NCBI GenBank assembly: GCA_017620525.1
Contig: JAGAUY010000080.1
Coordinates: forward strand, 1-48,495
Length of the DNA: 48,495 bases
Reading direction: 5' to 3'
From: Oscillospiraceae bacterium
GTDB lineage: Bacteria; Bacillota; Clostridia; Oscillospirales; Oscillospiraceae
Of the stretch, positions 7,869 to 14,673 are shown in pieces. The notes under the pieces were generated by a model that saw only the letters and a program-made list of their open reading frames with translations, was not told the DNA's origin and made no database searches. A program made the translations under genes and the position numbers. The first letter of the stretch is position 1. Every line of letters starts with the position of its first letter.

Positions 7869-8315
7869 TTACCCCTCCTTATTGCCGCAGTATTCCCATG
7901 GCCACGGATCATCCAGCCAGTCATAGGAATCACTCTGGCCTGGTGTGCTGTGATTCAAAGGTCCGCATTTTCTGGTGTATTCCATCATACCTTTGTGATA
8001 CAGGTCCTGGTATTGGCGATACAGCTGCAGCGCTTCGCGGTCATCCCGATGGGTGTCCAGATAAAGCGCCAATTCCTGAATGGCAAAGTGCATTACCTGA
8101 AGTTCTGTTTTCGGTGTGACCGGCAATTCATTTTGATTGACCATGCCCATAAAGGGCAGATCCAGCCCGGGGAATAGCGTACCTCTTACGATGCCTTTTC
8201 TGGCTTCGTATTTTGGGGGATTTTCAAGCTGAAAGGGTACAAATGGATTTGCCAGTGGCGCAGAGGCGGGAAGTTTTCCCTCTGTACCATTTTGAGAACG
8301 CATTCTTTGTTCCAA
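7869..8315 (-). CDS. CotJA-CotJB fusion, spore coat protein
   Basis: 148-residue protein joining two coat components that are usually separate. The N-terminal half (about 20-62) resembles CotJA: PFVPFQLENP, then RGTLFPGLDLPFMG. The C-terminal half (about 70-145) resembles CotJB: VMHFAIQELALYLDTHRDD, then YDWLDDPWPWE. Family knowledge places CotJA, CotJB and CotJC together in the mother-cell coat. The start is TTG 8313-8315, preceded at a normal distance by AGGAGG. A later ATG four codons in is less well placed. The gene precedes truncated cotJC in the same direction. Expression by a mother-cell sigma factor is expected, but I saw no clear promoter. Confidence 0.75.
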   Translation of the reverse strand: MEQRMRSQNGTEGKLPASAPLANPFVPFQLENPPKYEARKGIVRGTLFPGLDLPFMGMVNQNELPVTPKTELQVMHFAIQELALYLDTHRDDREALQLYRQYQDLYHKGMMEYTRKCGPLNHSTPGQSDSYDWLDDPWPWEYCGNKEG

Positions 8316-8432
8316 TTTTTATACCTCCTGTCAATTTGGACTTGAACTGTCGTTCCGCGTCATACTATGCCTTATTCACTCCCGAAGTTCATTCCATCCG
8401 CATTAATGCATAAAAACTGTGAGGTGTTGTTG

Positions 8433-9143
8433 ATGAGACTCAAAATGATTATCGGACAGATCGTAACATATTTCCTGGTCCTGACATTATTTACTGTGAT
8501 TACATACGGAGGAAGCAAAGCCGTCAGCGTGATTGCTCAGATGGTTCCTCTGGAGCGGGAACATACCATTGTCATTGATGCCGGTCATGGAGGTGTGGAC
8601 GGAGGGGCCATATCCTGCAGCGGAATACCGGAAAGTATGTATAATCTGGAAATTGCGCTGAAACTGGATGATTTATTGCATCTTCTGGGGATCAACACCA
8701 CAATGATCCGCTCAACAGACTGCTCCGTATATACTGAGGGGGAAACTATCGCAGCCAAGAAGGTTTCTGACTTAAAAAACAGAGTAACAGTGGTCAACGG
8801 GACAGAAAATGCGCTTCTTATCAGCATTCATCAGAATACTTTTTCTGACAGCAGATACAGCGGTGCACAGGTATTTTATGGACCGGAAGGAAATGGTGCG
8901 GAACTGGCCAAAAAGCTTCAGGATGCATTCTGCGCCACAGTCAATCCGCAAAGCAATCGGGTTTGTAAGAAAGCTGAAAATGTATATCTGATGCAGCACA
9001 TCAATTGTCCCGGTATTCTGGTTGAGTGCGGTTTTATATCCAACGCGGAAGAAGAAGGTAAACTTCGAAGCGATGAATACCAACGCAAGCTTTGCTCTGT
9101 AATCGCGACTACGATTTCAGAGTTCTTGACCGGGAAGATATAG
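8433..9143 (+). CDS. cwlD: N-acetylmuramoyl-L-alanine amidase, CwlD type
   Basis: 236-residue Amidase_3 protein with an N-terminal membrane anchor (about residues 5-30). Zinc ligands and catalytic residues appear in order: His in DAGHGGVDGG, Glu in YNLEIALKL, His in SIHQNTF and Glu in LVECGFISNAEEE. In spore formers CwlD removes the peptide side chain so that PdaA can form muramic lactam in the spore cortex, which germination enzymes need. The short single-domain form without SH3 or LysM repeats fits CwlD better than vegetative autolysins. ATG 8433 is preceded by GAGGTG at the right distance. Confidence 0.85.
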   Translation: MRLKMIIGQIVTYFLVLTLFTVITYGGSKAVSVIAQMVPLEREHTIVIDAGHGGVDGGAISCSGIPESMYNLEIALKLDDLLHLLGINTTMIRSTDCSVYTEGETIAAKKVSDLKNRVTVVNGTENALLISIHQNTFSDSRYSGAQVFYGPEGNGAELAKKLQDAFCATVNPQSNRVCKKAENVYLMQHINCPGILVECGFISNAEEEGKLRSDEYQRKLCSVIATTISEFLTGKI

Positions 9144-9181
9144 CTTGATATAATAACAAAAATACGAAAGAAGGTTCGATT

Positions 9182-10543
9182 ATGGCTAAGAATAAAACCG
9201 TCTTTTTCTGTACTTCCTGCGGCAATGAGACACCAAAATGGCAGGGGCGCTGTCCTGCCTGCGGAGCGTGGAACACCATGCAGGAGCATATTGAAAAGCC
9301 TGTTGCTGTTGGAAAAGCCAAATCAGCGCCTGTCGGAATGAGCCGCAGACCACAAAGACTCCGTGAAGTCGACAGCAGCGATGAGATCCGCTTTTCCACC
9401 GGAATGGGAGAACTGGACAGGGTGCTTGGAGGCGGCGCTGTGGCAGGATCTCTTGTCCTTGTGGGCGGCGCTCCCGGCATCGGCAAGTCTACGCTGCTGC
9501 TGCAGATCTGCAACAGTCTTTGCGCCGGAAGAAAGGTCCTGTATGTATCCGGTGAGGAAAGTGAACGGCAGCTGAAGCTCAGGGCGCAGCGTCTGGGAGT
9601 GGCTCCGGAGGAACTGTATATTCTGTCCGAAACCAGATTGAGCGATATTTTGGCGGCAGTTGAAGAAATGCAGCCGGATATCCTGATTGCCGACTCCATT
9701 CAAACGCTTTATAACGAGGAAAATGATTCTTCTCCCGGAAGCGTCTCTCAGGTCAAGGACTGCACCATGGCCCTTATGCAGATATCAAAATCCAACGGCA
9801 TCATGGTATTCGTAGTCGGCCACATCAACAAAGACGGCAATATCGCAGGCCCCAAAGTTCTGGAGCATATGGTGGACTGTGTCCTGTATTTTGAAGGCGA
9901 TCCGAATTCTTCCTACCGTCTGCTCCGGGCGGCAAAAAATCGCTTTGGTTCCACCAACGAGATCGGTGTTTTCGAAATGGCCGACAAAGGACTGATCGAG
10001 GTACCCAATCCGTCTCAGATGCTTTTGGACGGCCGGCCGGAAGGAGCCAGTGGTACATGTGTTGCCTGCGTGATGGAAGGAACGCGCCCTGTCCTTGCAG
10101 AAGTCCAGGCACTGATAACCAAAACGACCTTTAATGTTCCGAGACGTGCCGCGGATGGTTTTGATTTTAACCGCGCTGTGTTGCTGATGGCAGTTGCCGA
10201 AAAGCGGGGCGGTATGAAACTGAATGTATTCGATGCCTATATCAATGTCATCGGCGGTCTGCGACTGGATGAACCGGGAGCGGATCTGCCTGTAGTTCTG
10301 GCGGTTGCTTCTTCATACCGGGATCAGGTGATTTCCGATGATCTGGTAGCCATCGGCGAAGTGGGTCTGACCGGAGAGATCCGCAGTGTTTCCAATATGA
10401 ACCAGCGATTGGGCGAAGTCGCCCGTCTTGGGTTCAAAAAGTGTATTATTCCCAAAAACGGTTCTGAAAAGCTGGAGATTCCCGTAGGTTTATCCGTTTA
10501 TCGGGTCAGGAATCTGCGCGAAGCGATTGAAACCGCAATGTAA
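9182..10543 (+). CDS. radA: DNA repair protein RadA
   Basis: 453-residue RecA-like branch-migration ATPase involved in processing recombination intermediates. Domains in order: a C4 zinc finger (Cys10, Cys13, Cys24, Cys27), a RecA-type core with Walker A GGAPGIGKST at about 94-103, the RadA-specific KNRFG motif near 252, and a Lon-protease-like C-terminal domain (about 285-453). Length and order are standard. An AAGAAGG ribosome site precedes the ATG. It follows cwlD by 38 bases, and the next gene starts 13 bases after its stop codon. Confidence 0.96.
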   Translation: MAKNKTVFFCTSCGNETPKWQGRCPACGAWNTMQEHIEKPVAVGKAKSAPVGMSRRPQRLREVDSSDEIRFSTGMGELDRVLGGGAVAGSLVLVGGAPGIGKSTLLLQICNSLCAGRKVLYVSGEESERQLKLRAQRLGVAPEELYILSETRLSDILAAVEEMQPDILIADSIQTLYNEENDSSPGSVSQVKDCTMALMQISKSNGIMVFVVGHINKDGNIAGPKVLEHMVDCVLYFEGDPNSSYRLLRAAKNRFGSTNEIGVFEMADKGLIEVPNPSQMLLDGRPEGASGTCVACVMEGTRPVLAEVQALITKTTFNVPRRAADGFDFNRAVLLMAVAEKRGGMKLNVFDAYINVIGGLRLDEPGADLPVVLAVASSYRDQVISDDLVAIGEVGLTGEIRSVSNMNQRLGEVARLGFKKCIIPKNGSEKLEIPVGLSVYRVRNLREAIETAM

Positions 10544-10556
10544 GGAAGGCATCAAT

Positions 10557-11351
10557 ATGGAACATTTTGACATTCTCCGGATCCGGGACCGCGTGTATCG
10601 GATTCTGGACGAAAAAGCAGATACGTTTTACCTGGTTGAAGGGGATGACACAGCTGCGGTGATTGATACTGGCGCTGCGTTTGGCTCCCGAATTATACCG
10701 CTGCTGCGGGAACTGACCCCAAAACCTTTGATCCTGATTCTTACCCATGTCCACTATGACCATAGTTTCCATATGGATGAGTTCAAAACTGTTTATATGT
10801 GCCACGACGAGCTGCATATGCCAGGATGGTTTCTTCATCAGATGCTGATGGGAAAAGCGGATCGACTCTGCGAAACGCACCACATTGATACGGATTACGC
10901 AATCGATCTTGGAAACCGCGTACTTGAGATCTGCAAAGTTCCGGGACATACCCCCGGAAGCATCGCTGTCTTTGATCAACTGGATAATCTGGTCTTCACA
11001 GGAGATGCGATAGGAAGCGGTTGCGGTGTATGGATGCAACTTCCGGGCAGTACAAGCCTCACGGAATATGAAATCAGTCTGAGCCATTTCATGAAATGGC
11101 TGCTGAATCGCACCAGTTCGCCGGAATTCTGGGGCGGCCACTGTCTGCAGCGATGGCAGTCTGCAAAGATCCCCGGAGATAATCCGCTGTCCATGGGGCT
11201 TCTGGCGGATCTGATCGATCTGGTTCGTGGTTTGATCGAGGGAACTATTCAGGGGTGGCAAATCGATATGGCACAGGAGTTCCGGGCTGGAGAAGCATTC
11301 AATGCCGCATATGGACGCGCTGAAATTACTTACAATCCGGATAATCTATGA
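10557..11351 (+). CDS. MBL-fold metallo-hydrolase
   Basis: 264-residue cytoplasmic protein of the metallo-beta-lactamase superfamily. The dinuclear metal site is visible as THVHYDHS (HxHxDH), the His of PGHTPGSIAV, the Asp of FTGDAIGSG and a late His in GGHCLQ. This group includes glyoxalase II-like thioester hydrolases, but the substrate cannot be assigned. The start at 10557 is preceded by AAGGAAG. Upstream codons in the frame overlap radA and lack a better site. It probably shares the radA transcript and ends before a strong hairpin. Confidence 0.85.
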   Translation: MEHFDILRIRDRVYRILDEKADTFYLVEGDDTAAVIDTGAAFGSRIIPLLRELTPKPLILILTHVHYDHSFHMDEFKTVYMCHDELHMPGWFLHQMLMGKADRLCETHHIDTDYAIDLGNRVLEICKVPGHTPGSIAVFDQLDNLVFTGDAIGSGCGVWMQLPGSTSLTEYEISLSHFMKWLLNRTSSPEFWGGHCLQRWQSAKIPGDNPLSMGLLADLIDLVRGLIEGTIQGWQIDMAQEFRAGEAFNAAYGRAEITYNPDNL

Positions 11352-11366
11352 TATAACACAAAAGGG

Positions 11367-11396
11367 AAGGGGAGTGCCGTATTTGACACTCCCCTT
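11367..11396. terminator. Bidirectional terminator between MBL hydrolase and XRE gene
   Basis: A perfect 10-bp stem, AAGGGGAGTG (11367-11376) and CACTCCCCTT (11387-11396), with a 10-base loop lies between convergent genes. T-runs are modest on both sides. Confidence 0.65.
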
Positions 11397-11400
11397 GAAG

Positions 11401-11787
11401 CTATATCAATATTCCAACCAGAAATCCCAATAACAGTCCGGTGAATCCAACAGCAGCAAATTCGATGGGATTTCTCTGGTACTTCGTTCTGTAAACCTTC
11501 TTGATAACTGGCTTTTCTACGATTTTCTCCACGACTTTATCGACTTTTTCCACCACATTTACAACAATGGGAGGATTCTCATAGACAGGCTTCTGACCAG
11601 TTGCCAGGTATTCAACTTCAGTATCCAGGACCTCAGCAAGCTTAATCAGCTTAATGGTATCAGGACTGGACTGATCATTTTCCCACTTGCTCACAGCCTG
11701 TCTTGAGACCTCCAGCAATTTTGCCAACTGCAGCTGAGAAATATTCCTTTCTTTACGAAGAATTGTGATTCGTTCACCGATCGACAT
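11401..11787 (-). CDS. XRE-family regulator with C-terminal membrane anchor
   Basis: 128-residue protein. Residues 1-58 form a Cro/C1-type helix-turn-helix (GERITILRKERNISQLQLAK, then VSRQAVSKWENDQSSP). A linker rich in Val, Glu and Lys (about 75-100, repeated VVEKV/IVEKP units) leads to one hydrophobic segment (about 109-128) at the C-terminus, so the repressor is probably tied to the membrane. ATG 11787 has AGGGGG just upstream. The gene follows the tyrosine recombinase on the same strand, 54 bases after its stop. The gap carries TTGTTGCG, the core of the repeats at 12899-12932, so it may bind that motif. Target genes are unknown. Confidence 0.82.
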   Translation of the reverse strand: MSIGERITILRKERNISQLQLAKLLEVSRQAVSKWENDQSSPDTIKLIKLAEVLDTEVEYLATGQKPVYENPPIVVNVVEKVDKVVEKIVEKPVIKKVYRTKYQRNPIEFAAVGFTGLLLGFLVGILI

Positions 11788-11841
11788 AGATCCCCCTATA
11801 TTGTTGCGATATATTGTCAACTATTGGTTGCATTTGCAATA

Positions 11842-12849
11842 TTACTCGATTTTTTCGGCAAAGTCAAGCTTGGAAAGCGGATTTGCCTCGGCTGCTATTT
11901 TCAGTTCCGTGTTCTCGATATGCGTATAAATCTGCGTTGTATTCAGGTTTTCGTGCCCCAGGACCTCCTGAACAGTTTTTACATCAACGCCGCCCGAGAG
12001 CATCATCGTTGCGGCTGTGTGGCGCAGCTTATGAGCTGAGAACTGGTCTGAATCCAGGCCGGCCTGCAGCAGTGCTTTCTTGACCAGCCGATGGACAGCA
12101 GTCACACTGATCCGGTTATTGTCTCTGGAGCCAAATAAAGCACGGTTGTCAGATAGCACTTTTTTGTTGCGTTCAGGCAGATATGCATCAATTGCTTTCC
12201 GGCAGGCAGTGCCGAAGTAGACAAAACGTTCTTTGTTTCCTTTACCGACAACACGGATCCGGTCTTCGTAAACATCGGTCAGATTCAATCCAACCAGCTC
12301 GCTGCGGCGGATGCCGCAGTTCAAAAAGAGCATCAAGATCGCATAATCACGTTTTTCGTTCACGCCGGAAACGCATCTCAGCAAAGCAGCAGACTGCTCC
12401 AAAGTCAAGTATTTGGGAAGGCTTTTTCTGAGCTTCGGATACTCCAGATCGGCAACGGGATTTTCGGATAATTGCTTGGTCCGTACAGTCAGATATTTGA
12501 AGAAGGATTTGATCGCGGAGAGCTTTCTGGCTCTTGCTGCGGCGGCAATACCATACTCAGGTGCCGGAGAGTCTGGATTGGCTGTACGGTCGTTTGCAAG
12601 GTAGGAAAGGAAATCAAAGACTTCGGATGTTGTGATTTCCTGAATGAAATCAAGATCGACATTCTTAATCGGAATGTCATCGAGCCGTGTGTCAATCGGC
12701 ATCTCATTTCTCATTAGCTTGATGAAACGCAAAAACATCCTCAGATCCAGGTAATACTCGGAAATCGTTTTCTGGGATTGACCTTTGATAGTTTCATGGT
12801 ATGTCAGAAAATCTCTGAGGATCTGCGGACAATCGGTATAACGCTGCAT
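11842..12849 (-). CDS. Tyrosine recombinase, XerC/D-like integrase
   Basis: 335-residue site-specific recombinase. The N-terminal SAM-like domain (about 1-155) is longer than in XerC/D. The catalytic domain keeps Arg in GIRRSELV, the Lys of VVGKGNKERF, HKLRHTAATM, the late His of LGHENLNT and the nucleophilic Tyr in TQIYTHI. The window has a separate housekeeping XerD at 24595-25482, so this is probably an extra recombinase for its own sites. Its ATG is preceded by GGAGG. Its likely promoter overlaps a 14-6-14 bp inverted repeat at 12899-12932 that resembles a core recombination site. The membrane-bound XRE gene lies downstream. Confidence 0.9.
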   Translation of the reverse strand: MQRYTDCPQILRDFLTYHETIKGQSQKTISEYYLDLRMFLRFIKLMRNEMPIDTRLDDIPIKNVDLDFIQEITTSEVFDFLSYLANDRTANPDSPAPEYGIAAAARARKLSAIKSFFKYLTVRTKQLSENPVADLEYPKLRKSLPKYLTLEQSAALLRCVSGVNEKRDYAILMLFLNCGIRRSELVGLNLTDVYEDRIRVVGKGNKERFVYFGTACRKAIDAYLPERNKKVLSDNRALFGSRDNNRISVTAVHRLVKKALLQAGLDSDQFSAHKLRHTAATMMLSGGVDVKTVQEVLGHENLNTTQIYTHIENTELKIAAEANPLSKLDFAEKIE

Positions 12850-12878
12850 TTTGCTGCCTCCAATTATTTGTTATTTAT

Positions 12879-12907
12879 ATGATAGCATATTTGCATCTCG
12901 AACGCAA
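12879..12907 (-). promoter_or_regulatory. Sigma-A-like promoter of the tyrosine recombinase
   Basis: Read on the minus strand, TTGCGT (12907-12902) and TATCAT (12884-12879) are separated by 17 bases, 30 bases upstream of the start codon. The -35 box lies inside the left arm of the inverted repeat, so a protein bound there would block transcription. Confidence 0.5.
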
Positions 12908-12932
12908 CAAAATTTTTATTTTGTTGCGTTCG
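12899..12932. repeat. 14-6-14 bp inverted repeat next to the tyrosine recombinase
   Basis: CGAACGCAACAAAA (12899-12912) and its exact complement TTTTGTTGCGTTCG (12919-12932) flank the 6-base centre TTTTTA. Two inward-facing arms around a 6-8 bp centre is the layout of tyrosine recombinase core sites such as dif. A second, partly matching copy is at 14046-14079. The alternative is an operator for the XRE protein. Confidence 0.6.
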
Positions 12933-12976
12933 TTCTTCTGCCCTTGACAGGGCTGCTTCTCCTGTGTTATTTATTA

Positions 12977-13027
12977 CTCGACAACTGAATATGGGGGCGG
13001 CTGCCGGATTAGTCGCCCGGTGGCCGC
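12977..13027. other. GC-rich hairpin upstream of a small ORF
   Basis: GGGGGCGGC and GCCGCCCCC form a stem around a central GC-rich loop, followed by TCTCCTTTTG. It could act as a terminator for rightward transcription leaving the recombinase region. The T-run is short. Confidence 0.4.
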
Positions 13028-13066
13028 CCCCTCTCCTTTTGTCGTGCCAAAGTGTGGTGAAAGATT

Positions 13067-13249
13067 GTGTTCAATGCTGGAAAAACTGATGTTCGTGTCC
13101 TGTTTGAACTTGGTGTTCTTCTGGACAATATGCCTACCGGCTGTATCGACCCTAAATCCGAACTTTATCGGACATTAAAGGACTTAACCAACGCAGTATA
13201 TGAGCAAATGCCGAACAAAATCGTCATTGATTTCACTTCCGACGATTAA
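13067..13249 (+). CDS. Small protein of unknown function
   Basis: A 60-codon frame with GTG start and a weak ribosome site (GGTGAAAG). The product reads LFELGVLLDNMPTG in the first half and LKDLTNAVYEQMPNKIVIDF in the second, with no signal peptide or membrane segment. I recognise no family. The amino acid composition is that of a soluble helical protein. It sits in repeat-rich DNA upstream of the tyrosine recombinase, together with a second small ORF at 13818, and so may be cargo or an accessory factor of that module. Confidence 0.4.
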   Translation: MFNAGKTDVRVLFELGVLLDNMPTGCIDPKSELYRTLKDLTNAVYEQMPNKIVIDFTSDD

Positions 13250-13331
13250 ATCGTTACAAAATGTTACCCATTCGGGACACCGATGGGAGACCTGTACTAT
13301 GCCAGTAGCACAAGCCAATAACAGAAAGAGG

Positions 13332-13690
13332 TTGTCGGGGGCTGGGCTTATCAGCCCCCACAATCCCCTGTAAGCTTCAAAAGCTTCTTCTGCGTGTCCC
13401 TACCCATAGCGAAGCTGGAAGCGCACGGTACAAACCCGCCTAGGACGCTACAACCTCCCCTGCGCGGTCTTTCCGAGCCTGGTTAGGGGCATACACCCCG
13501 AAAGCGAAGCTTTCCCTTGTATGCCAAACGGCGGCGAATAGCCGCCCTAGCGCCCCCGGCGCAAGCTTCCGTTCATCTGCCGCTTTTGAAAGTGATGTAT
13601 CCGTTTTCTCGTGTCATGCCTTTCCGGTGCTCGTACCTGTCTGCAAGCGGATGGGGCAACGGGGTCCCCTGTCCGCTTGCGGGCGGGGAC
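13332..13690. other. Non-coding, hairpin-dense GC-rich tract
   Basis: There is no convincing gene here. Several stems follow each other: TTGT-c-GGGGGCTG with CAGCCCCC-ACAA (13332-13363); GGCATAC with GTATGCC enclosing GAAAGC/GCTTTC (about 13486-13525); GGCGGC/GCCGCC just after; and GCAAGCGGA with TCCGCTTGC enclosing GGGG/CCCC (about 13643-13682). This could be a structured RNA or a single-strand origin or transfer origin of a mobile element. A 109-codon frame across it has unnatural composition and was rejected. Confidence 0.45.
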
Positions 13691-13706
13691 GCTCGCCGGA
13701 ACGGTT

Positions 13707-13750
13707 TGACACACGAAACGCATACTACGACTATTGCGTTTCGTGTGTCA
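13707..13750. repeat. Perfect 16-bp inverted repeat with 12-base loop
   Basis: TGACACACGAAACGCA (13707-13722) is exactly complementary to TGCGTTTCGTGTGTCA (13735-13750). It is the strongest hairpin of the tract and starts the TGTGTCA repeat array. Such structures occur at plasmid origins, transfer origins and protein-binding sites. No T-run follows, so it is not a standard terminator. Confidence 0.7.
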
Positions 13751-13796
13751 TGTGTCAACACATCTGACACATTCTTCAGTTTGTGTCATGTGTCAA
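13707..13796. repeat. TGTGTCA heptamer array
   Basis: Direct copies of TGTGTCA lie at 13744, 13751, 13782 and 13789, and inverted copies TGACACA at 13707 and 13765. Two copies form the 15-base direct repeat TGTGTCATGTGTCAA (13744-13758 and 13782-13796). A further single copy at 14047 overlaps the left arm of the second recombination-like site. The arrangement resembles iterons or multiple binding sites of one DNA-binding protein. Confidence 0.6.
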
Positions 13797-13817
13797 GATT
13801 TGGAGGTGAAATCCCTT

Positions 13818-14018
13818 TTGCCAAAGAAAGACTTTTGTTGCGTTGATAACTTTTCTGTCCTAATTCCCTACCGAGATCTTGAGCGACTACTGGAAACTGC
13901 GAACAAAATGCAGTTTTTTCAAGATCAGCTTACACGAACTAACGAGCAGTTGACAGCACTTCGGATCATGTATTCCGAAGCACTCGAAAAAATTGCGGAA
14001 ATCAACCGTTTTCTCTGA
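13818..14018 (+). CDS. Small coiled-coil protein of unknown function
   Basis: 66-residue frame starting at TTG 13818, with GGAGGT at 13802-13807. An earlier in-frame ATG at 13734 would begin inside the large inverted repeat and is less likely. The product has a short basic start (PKKDF), a hydrophobic stretch and a long amphipathic helix (about 22-64: YRDLERLLETANKMQFF, then EQLTALRIMYSEALEKI) suited to a coiled coil. I do not recognise the family. Because it follows the TGTGTCA array directly, it may be controlled by whatever binds there. Confidence 0.5.
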   Translation: MPKKDFCCVDNFSVLIPYRDLERLLETANKMQFFQDQLTRTNEQLTALRIMYSEALEKIAEINRFL

Positions 14019-14045
14019 CTCCTTTTTGTGATTTACGGTTTGATC

Positions 14046-14079
14046 ATGTGTCAACAAAACGATTATTTTGTTGCGTTCG
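14046..14079. repeat. Second, imperfect copy of the 14-6-14 inverted repeat
   Basis: The right arm TTTTGTTGCGTTCG (14066-14079) is identical to that at 12919-12932, and the shared direct repeat extends to 17 bases. The left arm ATGTGTCAACAAAA (14046-14059) keeps only the inner eight bases CAACAAAA. The central six bases are CGATTA, so only the last two match the first copy. Arm length and 6-base spacing are the same, which argues that both copies are sites for one protein. Confidence 0.55.
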
Positions 14080-14516
14080 TTTCTATGCTCGGTTTGATTC
14101 CAGGTAAATCTCTTCTCTGCTCCTCTTCTAACAGAAAGCTTTTTCCAAATTAAACCTGATTTACAATCCTGGACTGAATACTTAGTTTACTGATTTCAGC
14201 TGAACGGTTATTGTTTTGAAGGAGCTTCAGATTGCGATTGCAGTTGTGCAAGTATGCCATATTTCAGACGGGCATGTGTCTAATTACTACATGAGGTCTT
14301 AGATGATTATTTTTGTTGCATCAGATATACATGGATTGGGCTTTATTCCAGTAGAAGCATACCATAAATTGCATGGCGCATATCTTGATCTACCCCATTC
14401 ATTTGTATTTCTAAATGGTCAAATTAAAAATCAACAAAAAATTATTTATTTCTTCGTGAAATTTAATTTCTTTTTGTGCAAATAGATGAAAAGAGCGTAA
14501 TGCCGCAATGCTACCA

Positions 14517-14544
14517 TTGACATTTTTATAAAATGTAATAGAAT
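14517..14544 (+). promoter_or_regulatory. Sigma-A-like promoter of the sugar importer operon
   Basis: A consensus -35 TTGACA (14517-14522) and a -10 TAGAAT (14539-14544) are spaced 16 bases apart in very AT-rich DNA, about 130 bases upstream of the solute-binding protein gene. The long leader leaves room for regulation. Confidence 0.6.
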
Positions 14545-14673
14545 AAATTTATAGTTGAAACATACAAAGAGCAATGTTATGCAATATGTTCCTTGGAAAC
14601 CGCATAATACATAGCGCAAATACGGAGTCCTTTATATGTATCAGCTAATTATTATCAGGAGGAGAAACAACTA

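Larger units (their letters stand above)
14019..14673. other. 655-bp intergenic region with recombination-like site and ABC operon promoter
   Basis: The left part holds the second partial inverted repeat (14046-14079). The centre (14080-14500) becomes AT-rich. It contains a 60-codon frame at 14303-14485 preceded by GAGG, starting MIIFVASDIHG. Its second half is low-complexity AT-driven sequence, so I do not call it a gene. The right part carries a promoter (14517-14544) and a 5' leader of about 120 bases before the importer operon. No riboswitch was recognised in the leader. Confidence 0.5.

Noticed and set aside
13517-13846. 109-codon plus-strand frame across the hairpin tract
   Set aside because: The composition is unnatural, the frame runs through several hairpins and the 16-bp inverted repeat, and there is no ribosome site.
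14303-14485. 60-codon frame starting MIIFVASDIHG
   Set aside because: It has a possible GAGG site, but the second half is AT-driven Phe/Lys/Ile sequence, with no family resemblance. It lies in a promoter region.
14590-14610. Possible CcpA cre site (TTGGAAACCGCATA) in the importer leader
   Set aside because: The spacing of the central CG is off by one from the cre consensus, and the right half does not match.
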